From: Chloroflexota bacterium
Lineage (GTDB): Bacteria > Chloroflexota > Dehalococcoidia > SHYD01
Assembly: GCA_016190485.1 (NCBI GenBank)
Contig: JACPQN010000075.1
Coordinates: 1-32,410, forward strand
Reading direction: 5' to 3'
Length of the DNA stretch: 32,410 nt
The first letter of the stretch is position 1; every line of letters starts with the position of its first letter. The translations under genes and the position numbers were made by a program. The notes beneath the pieces are model-generated. The model did not search any database. It was not told the DNA's origin and was given only the letters and a program-made list of their open reading frames with translations. Below are positions 1 to 6,929 of this stretch, one piece after another.

Positions 1-28
1 GGCTTGGGGGTCGTGCGGGGGCGACGAA

Positions 29-73
29 GCAATCTGGGGGTGGGCAAGCGCAACTTCTCCCCACCCAGATTGC
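29..73. repeat. Imperfect hairpin repeat (ATCTGGGG/CCCAGAT type)
   Basis: The left arm (29-44, GCAATCTGGGGGTGGG) pairs with the right arm (59-73, CCCCACCCAGATTGC), apart from two extra G in the left arm. A related hairpin with the same AATCTGG/CCCCAGATT theme occurs at 23387-23416, inside the CTAG-flanked element. It probably belongs to a dispersed intergenic repeat family. Its function is unknown. Confidence 0.55.
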
Positions 74-157
74 CACGGCCCTCGTGCCTCGGGCCTCGCA
101 AAGACCCATGCTGACGACTTCTAGCACATGACACTAGGGCCAGCGAGGTCAGGGTGT

Positions 158-189
158 AAGGGGGGGCCGGCATACGCCGGCCCCCCCTT
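158..189 (-). terminator. Strong GC hairpin downstream of the propeller gene
   Basis: This is a perfect 14-bp stem (158-171 with 176-189) with an ATAC loop, starting 16 bases past the stop codon of the minus-strand propeller gene. A T-rich tail (GTTTT) follows on the plus strand, while the minus-strand tail is poor in T. It could therefore be bidirectional, or act without a classic U-tract. Confidence 0.65.
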
Positions 190-204
190 GTTTTGCCGCG
201 TGTC

Positions 205-3015
205 TTACGGCGTCCGGAAGGTGCTGGGCGCCGTCCACGCCACGGGCGTGCCGTCGCCCTGCACCCGGGGCCGCACCCGCCAGTAGTAGGTGGTCTTTCC
301 CTCCAACGGGTATGCGGCAGGAACCCCATAGCTGTTGGGCGGGTCCCCGATCCCGCCGTGCACGTTCTCCCAGTAGCGGAAGCTCCCGGAGCTGAACTGA
401 GGATCTTTGCTCACCTGCACCTCGTAGTAGAAGATGCTGCTATCGGTGTTGGTCCACCGCAGGGTCGGCGTGAGGCCGCTCACCGTGCCACCCCCGGGCG
501 GGTCCATCAGCAGCAGCGTCGTCACAGAAGGAGCAGGAGTACGGAAGGTGAAGCCCTGGCTCCAGGGACCCCATAGGGGGCTATTCTCCACCAGCGCGCT
601 GGTGGCGTAGCTCACCCGCACACGCCAGGTGTAGGTCATACCCGGAAGCATCACGTAGTTGCCCACGCCCATCACCGGCGGCTGCACCGTGTAGCTGGTC
701 TCGATGTTCCTGATGAGGTTGATGCCTGGCCCATCGTTGTTGGCGGGCAGCACCTGCAACTGGTACTGTGTGGCGCCCGGGAGGAGGTCCCAGCTCAGCG
801 TAGTGCCCAGGGTGGCCAGGGCCGTGCCGCTGGGGGGGCCGCCCAGCCTGGGCGCCTTGAGGGCCACAATAGGCATGACGGAGACGTTGGCCGAGCCGCT
901 GTTCGCCACGTACAGCTTGTCTGCCTTGGAGCTTACCGCGATGTGCACCGGCGCGGCGCCCGTGGCCATGGTACTCAGCAGGCTGTTGGTCGCGCCATCC
1001 AGCACCGACACGTTGTTGCTCCCCCGGTTGGCCACGTACACCAGGTTGCCCCGAGGATAGATGGCGACGCCCCGGGGACTGCTCCCTGTGGGTACCGTCG
1101 CCACCACCGCATGGGTGGTGGTGTCCAGGACGGTCACGCTGTTGTCACCCAGGTTGGTCACGTAGAGCCGGCTGGTCTCCGGATTCAGCGCCAGGCCCGC
1201 AGGCGAACTACCCACAGGCAGCGTAGCCACCGTCGCATTGCTGAAGCCGTTGATCACGGACACGGTGTTGCTGCCCTGGTTGGCGACGTAGATGATGTTG
1301 GCGCTGGAGTTCACCACCAGTGCCGCGGGGCCCGAGCCAACGGTGATGGTGTCGCTCGCCGCGTTGGTGGTCTGGTTGATCACCGAGAGGTTGTTGCTCC
1401 CCTGGTTCGCCACGTAGAGCAGGTTGGTGGCGGGGTTGCCCGCCACAGCCACCGGCAGCGTTCCGGCGGGGATGGTCCCGGTGACGTTGTTGGTGCCGCC
1501 GTTGATAACCGAGACGTTGGAGCTGCCCTGGTTGGCCACGTACACCGTGTTGCTGGCGGCATTCACCCAGAGAGATGAGGGGCTTACCCCGACAGGAATG
1601 CTCGCGATGACACTGTTGCTGGCGCCATCCACTACGGAGACCGTCCCGGCGCCCATGTTGGCAACGTAGGCCACGCCGGTGTTGGGGTTCACATCGACGC
1701 TGGCCGGGTTACCTCCGACAGACACGGTACCCAGAGGCAGCGGCCCCGGGGGTAGCACGGGCGTGGCCGTAGGCGTGGGTGTGGACGTGGGGGTAGCGGT
1801 CGCCGTAGGAGTCGCGGTGCTGACAGGGGTGGAAGTGCTCGTCACGGTGGGAGTGGCCGTCGCGGTGGTCTGGGCCACACTACCGAAAGCCTGGAGGGAG
1901 CCGCTCTGGGTGAGCAGGTACACCTGCCCGTTAGCCACCGCCGGCGAAGAGAGGGTAACACCGGTGATGGCCCACCAGCGGACCGCTCCCGTCTCGACGT
2001 CCAACAGATAGAGGCGATCATCCCCAGAGACCACAAAGACCAGCCCTCCCGCCACGGCAGGCGCAGCCAGAATCGCGGTGCCCGCGCTGGCGCGCCATTT
2101 CCGCGCGCCCGTGGCCGCATCTATGGCCAAGACCGACCCATCCAGAGTGCCTGCATAGACGACGCCGTTGGCCGCGGCCAGGGCCGCCCGGATGCCGGCG
2201 TCGGCCTGGTGCCGCCAGCGGGCCGCGCCCGTGGCGGCGTCCAGGGCATACAGGGCGCCGTCATCCGCAGCCGCGAAGAGGGTCGTCCCCAGGAGGGTGG
2301 GCGCGGAGCGGAACCCGCCCGAGGCCGTGTACGTCCAGCGAGCCACCCCGGTAGCGGGGTTAATCGCGTAAAGGACCCCGCTGGTGGAGCCAAAGTACAC
2401 GCCATCGCCCGTCACTGCAGGCGGCGCGCCCAGGGAGCCGGCAGCGCTGTAGCTCCAGCGCAGCACGCCGGAGGAGGCGTCCAGCGCGTGGAGGCGCCCG
2501 CCTTCCGTCGCAAAGTAGACTTGACTCCCCGAGACAATCGGAGGCGCGCTGGGGGCCATGCCCGCGCTGTAAGACCATCGCAGGGTGCGGCTACCCGCGT
2601 CCAGCGCCGCGAGGGTACCCGTGTTGGTGCCAAAGTAGAGGGCGTTGTTGGCGAAGGCAGCGGCCCAGTAGATGGAGGCTCCCGTAGAGTAGCTCCACAG
2701 CTCGGCGCCGGTTGTGGCGCTGACGGCCAGCATGCGGCCATCCGGCGCGCCGATGTAGACCATACCGCCCGCCACAATAGGTGAGAGGCTCCCAGGAGCT
2801 CCCCCGGTGACGGAGTAGGTCCAGCGCGCCGCCAGCGGGAGCGCCATGGCGGCCTCGTCGCCATTGTAGCTGGATCCCTCGGGAGCCCGCCGGAACATGG
2901 GCCAGTCCCCCGTCTGTGCAACGGCAGGGGAAGCGAAGTAGAGCTTCAGGGGAATGAGCACCCCCAGGATCAAGCCTGCTGTCAGAACCCAGCCAAGATG
3001 TCGTCCTGCGGCCAT
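205..3015 (-). CDS. Secreted two-propeller protein (PQQ-like plus YVTN repeats)
   Basis: A 936-residue protein starting at the ATG at 3013-3015, chosen because AGGAGG lies 6 bases upstream. An in-frame extension to 3114 lacks such a site. Order of parts: a hydrophobic signal or anchor (about 7-34, ending near AVAQT). Next come eight repeats of exactly 40 residues with a LDA-x-TG-x-RW signature (about 65-350), as in PQQ-like/BamB propellers. A Thr/Pro-rich linker follows (about 383-427). Then come seven repeats of exactly 42 residues with YVAN-x-GSN-x-VSVI (about 450-705), as in YVTN/YncE propellers. Two fibronectin-III-like domains (about 719-936) end in W-R-V-R-P and FRTP motifs. There is no C-terminal anchor. 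It is probably extracellular and involved in binding or surface display, with no catalytic residues recognisable. It is the last gene of a minus-strand run and is followed by a strong hairpin. Confidence 0.9.
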   Translation of the reverse strand: MAAGRHLGWVLTAGLILGVLIPLKLYFASPAVAQTGDWPMFRRAPEGSSYNGDEAAMALPLAARWTYSVTGGAPGSLSPIVAGGMVYIGAPDGRMLAVSATTGAELWSYSTGASIYWAAAFANNALYFGTNTGTLAALDAGSRTLRWSYSAGMAPSAPPIVSGSQVYFATEGGRLHALDASSGVLRWSYSAAGSLGAPPAVTGDGVYFGSTSGVLYAINPATGVARWTYTASGGFRSAPTLLGTTLFAAADDGALYALDAATGAARWRHQADAGIRAALAAANGVVYAGTLDGSVLAIDAATGARKWRASAGTAILAAPAVAGGLVFVVSGDDRLYLLDVETGAVRWWAITGVTLSSPAVANGQVYLLTQSGSLQAFGSVAQTTATATPTVTSTSTPVSTATPTATATPTSTPTPTATPVLPPGPLPLGTVSVGGNPASVDVNPNTGVAYVANMGAGTVSVVDGASNSVIASIPVGVSPSSLWVNAASNTVYVANQGSSNVSVINGGTNNVTGTIPAGTLPVAVAGNPATNLLYVANQGSNNLSVINQTTNAASDTITVGSGPAALVVNSSANIIYVANQGSNTVSVINGFSNATVATLPVGSSPAGLALNPETSRLYVTNLGDNSVTVLDTTTHAVVATVPTGSSPRGVAIYPRGNLVYVANRGSNNVSVLDGATNSLLSTMATGAAPVHIAVSSKADKLYVANSGSANVSVMPIVALKAPRLGGPPSGTALATLGTTLSWDLLPGATQYQLQVLPANNDGPGINLIRNIETSYTVQPPVMGVGNYVMLPGMTYTWRVRVSYATSALVENSPLWGPWSQGFTFRTPAPSVTTLLLMDPPGGGTVSGLTPTLRWTNTDSSIFYYEVQVSKDPQFSSGSFRYWENVHGGIGDPPNSYGVPAAYPLEGKTTYYWRVRPRVQGDGTPVAWTAPSTFRTP

Positions 3016-3193
3016 GTCGGTCCTCCTCTGGGAACCGCTACTGTCATCAGTTTTCCCAAGTCTACAACATGGGCCGCGGACTGTAAATATGGGGTTTTTC
3101 CAGGAGGACATCACAACATTTTGTGGAGCAGAAGTGTCAAACGGGGAACAGGAAAACCGCTGATTCAGGGGTCTCGAACAGGAGCGGGAGAGA

Positions 3194-3964
3194 TCAGCGC
3201 TGCAATGCTTTCACCTGCTCCACCAGTTGCGGCAGCAGCTCGCCCGAAGGCCCCCGTACTACAATGTCGCACTCCCGGGTCAGCGCGCTCTCCAGGGGAT
3301 TCACCTCGATGAGGGTTCCACCCCGCATGCGGGTGATCACCGGGAGCTCGGCAGCCGGGTACACTACGGCCGAGGTCCCCACCACCAGCATGCAGTCGGC
3401 CTGGAGGGCCTCGTTGCGACACACCTCCAGCACATCCGAAGGAATGGGCTCGCCGAACATCACCGTGTCGCTCTTCACCACGCCCTGGCATGCGGGGCAG
3501 CGCGGTGGCAGCGTCTCTAGGGTGAACTCTTCCCGTGGGAAGCGAGCGCCGCACTGGATGCAGCGCAGCTTGGTGCGGTTCCCGTGGATTTCGGCCACCC
3601 GCTGATTCCCCGCTGCGTAGTGGAGGTTGTCCACGTTCTGCGTGATGAGATACCGGAGCAGGCCCATGCGCTCCAGCTCCGCCAGAGCCAGGTGGCCCGG
3701 ATTGGGTTGGGCGTTCTCAAAGCCCCGGAGCTCCGGCCGGCCACGTAAGTCCTCGCCACTGAGGCGCTCTTCCCACCAGCGCTTGGGGTCGGCCAGGAAG
3801 CGCTGGTAGCCATTCATATCCGGCTCCCCGTACTTGGTCCACAGGCCCCCGGGGCCCCGAAAGGGCGCGATGCCGCTCTCCACAGAGATGCCCGCCCCCG
3901 TGAGGGCCACCAGATACCTGGCGTCCAGGATTGCTCGGGCCGCCTGCTCGAACGGCTCTTCCAT
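3194..3964 (-). CDS. Sir2-family NAD-dependent protein deacylase (sirtuin)
   Basis: A 256-residue sirtuin, the usual length for bacterial CobB-type enzymes. It would remove acyl groups from protein lysines using NAD in the cytoplasm. Visible motifs: GAGIS (23-27), APFRG (33-37), TQNVDNLH (108-115), catalytic His127 in HG, zinc cysteines at 135/138 and 156/159, and GTS near 196 followed by VYPA. The acyl-pocket Y-x-x-R motif of desuccinylases appears as W-E-E-R (64-67). This hints at deacetylase rather than desuccinylase activity, which is an inference. The ATG at 3962-3964 is preferred, preceded by GGAG at short spacing. A GTG at 4001-4003 would add 13 residues. The gene follows the NMO-like gene closely and is probably co-transcribed with it. 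Confidence 0.93.
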   Translation of the reverse strand: MEEPFEQAARAILDARYLVALTGAGISVESGIAPFRGPGGLWTKYGEPDMNGYQRFLADPKRWWEERLSGEDLRGRPELRGFENAQPNPGHLALAELERMGLLRYLITQNVDNLHYAAGNQRVAEIHGNRTKLRCIQCGARFPREEFTLETLPPRCPACQGVVKSDTVMFGEPIPSDVLEVCRNEALQADCMLVVGTSAVVYPAAELPVITRMRGGTLIEVNPLESALTRECDIVVRGPSGELLPQLVEQVKALQR

Positions 3965-4018
3965 GGCTCCAACCCTGAGTCTGGTGTCTCTCTTCTGCCC
4001 CACCTGGCCTAGAGCGTC

Positions 4019-5518
4019 TTACTCCACTACCACCTGGAACAAGAACCGCACCGCCTCTTCCGCGGTGTAGCTGCCACATTCGTCGCTGATCAAACGAGGG
4101 ACTGCGGATGTATCGTCCCCCAGGGTGATGCCGGGTGGCTCTTCACCCAGCTTGTCCACCTGCTGGTAGCCGGCGGTGGCAAAGAGGCTGTTGCAGAGAC
4201 AAACCGTCCCCTCCGCCCGCTCTACTGAGCCACCCTTCTGGATGAAGGCTTTCATCGGCTCCGCCGGGCACCGGGTGCCAACGGCGCCATCTTTGGTGCG
4301 GTAGAACTCCACCAGATGCCCAATATCGCATCGCCGCGGTCGCTCCTGGTAGACCGCCGGGTCAGAAAGTGTCCCGGAAAGTACGCCAACTTTGAAGGGG
4401 AACCCGGTGGGCGAGGCGGTCATGGAGGTGCGCACTTCGAACTTGCCGTGGAAGGCCCGCTTGACGATCTCACGCCTCAGGTCGGGCCTGAGGCCGGACT
4501 GCTCGCACAGGGCGAAGATAGTTCCCACCTGAATGCCTGCGGCGCCGGCCGCCAGCGCCTCTTGGAGCTTCTCCGGAGAGCCGTAGGAACCCGCCAGCCA
4601 GAAGGGCCGGCCCAGGCTGGCCACTTCGTCAAGATCAACCACGTCCTTCTCACCATAGATGGGCTCAGCCAGCTCGTTGTACTGGATCTTGGGCCCTCGA
4701 GGGGGCGCGTTGTGCCCACCTGCGGTGGGCCCTTCTATCACAAAGCCGTCCACGTAGCCCGGCGTCCGGTGGGAGGCCAGCACCTTGGCCAGCAGGCTGG
4801 ACGCCACAATGGCCAGAAACTTTGGCCGTTGCAGTTTGGGCAGGTATCCACCGGGAAAAAGCTCGGTGGGATCAAACTCTACCACAAGCTTTTCTCTGGC
4901 GTTGGCCACGTCTACCTTGTAGGAGACCGGCTGCTGGTCCACCAGGCGGTCCAGGATCTGCGGCACCTGGTCGGGGATGCCCGCGCCCTCCAGGACATAG
5001 TCCACGCCGGCCAGCATCTGGCCGTAGATCCTGAATGGATGTAACGTTTGGATTTTTTCCAGGGTGTTGACGCCTATAGGCCCGTTATGGCCCTGCTTCC
5101 CCAGCCAGACCTCAACGAAGTTGGCGCACACGCTCAGCTCGATGAACTCGCGTCGCCGCGCCGGATCAGGGCTGATGACGTCGCCGAGCTTCGGGGTGAG
5201 CCGGTAGCGGGTGGCGCCAGGCTTCTTGACGTTCACGAAATACTTGTCAAGGATGCGCTGGGCGATGGCCGGGATGGGGAAGGCCTCTAGCGCTCGGCGC
5301 AGAAGGCCATCGGGATCTCCATCCTGCAGCCGTCTGGTCAGGAGGATTTCGGCGCCCGTGCCAGACACTACGCCCAAGATCGGCACACGCAGCCGCTCCC
5401 CTGCGATCGCCACCGCCTGGGCCAACCGCCAGTTCGAAATACCCACACCCATCCCACCTTGAATCACCATCGGAAGTTGCACATCGGAAGCCGTGTTCCA
5501 GCCGCGGGCATCATTCAC
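4019..5518 (-). CDS. NMO-like FMN-dependent oxidoreductase with C-terminal extension
   Basis: A 499-residue TIM-barrel flavoprotein of the nitronate monooxygenase / 2-nitropropane dioxygenase / FabK superfamily. Support: QGGMGVGIS (20-28) for FMN binding, EGPTAGGHNAP (262-272) with the family His269, and AGSYGSPEKL followed by GIQVGTIF (309-335), the phosphate-binding end of the barrel. Typical family members are about 320-380 residues. This one carries about 130 extra residues with Cys397, Cys417, Cys440 and Cys442. The start is a GTG at 5516-5518. GGAGG lies about 15 bases upstream, which is far, and the next in-frame ATG would cut close to the FMN motif. The substrate is not deducible, and alkyl nitronate oxidation is only the family default. 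It lies in a same-strand run between a HAD hydrolase and a sirtuin. Confidence 0.85.
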   Translation of the reverse strand: MNDARGWNTASDVQLPMVIQGGMGVGISNWRLAQAVAIAGERLRVPILGVVSGTGAEILLTRRLQDGDPDGLLRRALEAFPIPAIAQRILDKYFVNVKKPGATRYRLTPKLGDVISPDPARRREFIELSVCANFVEVWLGKQGHNGPIGVNTLEKIQTLHPFRIYGQMLAGVDYVLEGAGIPDQVPQILDRLVDQQPVSYKVDVANAREKLVVEFDPTELFPGGYLPKLQRPKFLAIVASSLLAKVLASHRTPGYVDGFVIEGPTAGGHNAPPRGPKIQYNELAEPIYGEKDVVDLDEVASLGRPFWLAGSYGSPEKLQEALAAGAAGIQVGTIFALCEQSGLRPDLRREIVKRAFHGKFEVRTSMTASPTGFPFKVGVLSGTLSDPAVYQERPRRCDIGHLVEFYRTKDGAVGTRCPAEPMKAFIQKGGSVERAEGTVCLCNSLFATAGYQQVDKLGEEPPGITLGDDTSAVPRLISDECGSYTAEEAVRFLFQVVVE

Positions 5519-5705
5519 GTTTGAAATAACCTGCCTCCGTTCGGTGGTCTACCCACCATCAGAGTCTCTTGGGCACGCGGGTGAGACACGCCGCGCAGAG
5601 CCCGCCCCTGCCGGCACGCGCTCGAAGGGCGGCAACAGACGCGACGGCCCATCTTCGCGCCCACGCCGTGCCGACATGCAGCACGCCGCGCGGGCTTTGG
5701 GTGGT

Positions 5706-6542
5706 CTACAGGGTCGGGAGAGCAAGGTGAGGTTGCACAGGCGGCGCGCTAGCTCCAGAGAAGACGCCGTTGGAAAGGAGATTCAGCACATCCCGAAGAT
5801 CGGAGAGGGAACCGATGGAGGGAACAGGGTAGCGGCCGTTGCGGCGCCGGTCAACCAGCAGCGTCTGGAAACCTCGCTCGGTCGGCCCGGTAATATCCGC
5901 CTCGAGCGAATCTCCGATAAAGAGGGTCTGCTGGGGCGTAGCGCCAGTAGCCTCCAGCGCCGCCTGGTAGATGCGGGGATGGGGCTTCCGAAACCCCACC
6001 CGCGCCGATGTCACCACTGCGGAGAAGTAGGGCGCGAGACCCAGGCCCGTCACGATGTCGGGAAGCCCCCAGGTGAAGTTGGAGACGACGCAGAGCTGGT
6101 ATCCGGCATCGCGGAGCAGCGGGAGCATCTCAGGCGTTTCCGGATAGACCGTATAAGCCCTGGGATCGTCCTGGATAGCCAGTAGCTCGCCGATGATCTC
6201 CGCCCGCTCCTTGGTCACACCCAGTCGCGCCAGGATCTGTTCCTCGATCTCGCTCCTGAAGGCGTCGTACGCCCCCGCGTCCTGGCTGGCCTCCGGGTGG
6301 GCGATACCCTCCTGACAGTCCACCGTCGCCCACACCTCTCGCAGTGCAGCCCAGACGTCCCTCCGGTTCAGAAAGACGCCTCGGCGGGCGCAGGCACGCA
6401 GGTAATGCCAGACGCGTGGCGGGTCATTAAAAGCCAGGGTGCCTGCGAAGTCGAAGAACACCCAGCGTAGGTGACCGTTCTGGCTCAGGGTATCAGCGCT
6501 CCTACCGGTTTCCACAAGCCTTGGCCTGATCACAGACCTCAT
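5706..6542 (-). CDS. HAD-superfamily hydrolase
   Basis: A 278-residue cytoplasmic haloacid-dehalogenase-like hydrolase. Motif I is FFDFAGTL with nucleophile Asp31. The usual second Asp is Ala33, as in phosphonatase-type DxAGT, so it may not be a standard phosphomonoesterase. Motif II is VVSN (Ser154), motif III is RKPHP (Lys186), and motif IV is IGDSLEAD (Asp211). A helical cap lies between motifs I and II (about 45-140). The ATG at 6540-6542 is only 4 bases after a perfect TATAAT, so the mRNA may be leaderless or translation may start at a downstream GTG (6531-6533 or 6513-6515). The substrate is unknown. The C-terminal 20 residues are low complexity. Confidence 0.85.
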   Translation of the reverse strand: MRSVIRPRLVETGRSADTLSQNGHLRWVFFDFAGTLAFNDPPRVWHYLRACARRGVFLNRRDVWAALREVWATVDCQEGIAHPEASQDAGAYDAFRSEIEEQILARLGVTKERAEIIGELLAIQDDPRAYTVYPETPEMLPLLRDAGYQLCVVSNFTWGLPDIVTGLGLAPYFSAVVTSARVGFRKPHPRIYQAALEATGATPQQTLFIGDSLEADITGPTERGFQTLLVDRRRNGRYPVPSIGSLSDLRDVLNLLSNGVFSGASAPPVQPHLALPTL

Positions 6543-6546
6543 ACCT

Positions 6547-6576
6547 ATTATATCGGCAAATGGCCGCCGCTGTCAC
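6547..6576 (-). promoter_or_regulatory. Promoter of the HAD gene, possibly leaderless
   Basis: On the minus strand, GTGACA (6576-6571), an 18-base spacer and TATAAT (6552-6547) form a good sigma-70-type promoter. The expected start of transcription falls at about 6540, on the annotated ATG (6540-6542). The -35 box lies inside one of the two 11-bp direct repeats. Confidence 0.6.
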
Positions 6577-6591
6577 AACACGCTGTCACAA
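6568..6591. promoter_or_regulatory. Direct repeats in the divergent control region
   Basis: CGCTGTCACAA occurs at 6568-6578 and again at 6581-6591, a 13-bp period. One copy overlaps the -35 of the HAD promoter. The second ends 5 bases before the -35 of the divergent small gene. The placement suits an operator serving both promoters, which is an inference. Confidence 0.45.
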
Positions 6592-6596
6592 CCTTC

Positions 6597-6625
6597 TTGA
6601 CAAGGCTGATTGTTATGGTTAAACT
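6597..6625 (+). promoter_or_regulatory. Sigma-70-type promoter of the 61-residue gene
   Basis: A perfect TTGACA (6597-6602), a 17-base spacer and TAAACT (6620-6625) lie 40 bases upstream of the small gene's ATG. A GAGG ribosome-binding site lies in between, ten bases before the ATG. Confidence 0.7.
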
Positions 6626-6665
6626 AGAGTTGAGAAATACTTCACAAAGAGAGGCGTGAACTGCC

Positions 6666-6851
6666 ATGGCAACCAAACGTGCTCCGAAGCAACCTGAGCG
6701 GAGCTTCACCGAGGCCAACACGTCCCGGATGCCCAAGGACGCGGTGCGTGCCTTGACCATGCGCCTGGACGAAATCTATCGCCAACGGCGGAGCGGCAGA
6801 GTCGACCCCCTGGAAGAGGTGGACCCCTGGCTCTTCACCTACGCAGCCTAG
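6666..6851 (+). CDS. Small conserved-looking protein, 61 residues, unknown function
   Basis: I do not recognise this protein. It is supported as a gene by a consensus promoter (6597-6625), a GAGG site ten bases before the ATG and a hairpin shortly after the stop. The product is hydrophilic, with a basic N-terminus (ATKRAPKQPERS), a central amphipathic helix (about 20-40: KDAVRALTMRLDEIYRQRR) and an acidic, Trp-containing tail (EEVDPWLFTYAA). It has no signal peptide or membrane segment. It stands alone on the plus strand between two minus-strand operons, divergent from the HAD gene and convergent with pheT. A small regulatory or adaptor protein is plausible but unproven. Confidence 0.7.
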   Translation: MATKRAPKQPERSFTEANTSRMPKDAVRALTMRLDEIYRQRRSGRVDPLEEVDPWLFTYAA

Positions 6852-6874
6852 CCCACCCAGGGTATAGCAAAGCA

Positions 6875-6892
6875 GCCGGGCCGAAGCCCGGC
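6875..6892. terminator. Bidirectional terminator hairpin between convergent genes
   Basis: GCCGGGC (6875-6881), a CGAA loop and GCCCGGC (6886-6892) form a stable 7-bp stem between the stop of the small plus-strand gene (6851) and the stop of pheT (6930). Neither side has a long T-run. Confidence 0.55.
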
Positions 6893-6929
6893 CGCTGACT
6901 CTTACCTCACCCAGAGCGAAACGTCCCGC

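Larger units (their letters stand above)
1..204. other. Non-coding segment at window start
   Basis: No credible gene lies here. The segment contains a long imperfect hairpin (29-73), a 15-base stretch at 130-144 that recurs at 14157-14171, and a strong GC hairpin (158-189) just past the stop of the propeller gene. It looks like an intergenic repeat region. A neighbouring gene may start just outside the window. Confidence 0.6.

Noticed and set aside
1300-1660. Tandem DNA repeats as a mobile or CRISPR-like array
   Set aside because: The periodicity (about 126 bases) is explained by the 42-residue YVTN blades of the propeller protein.
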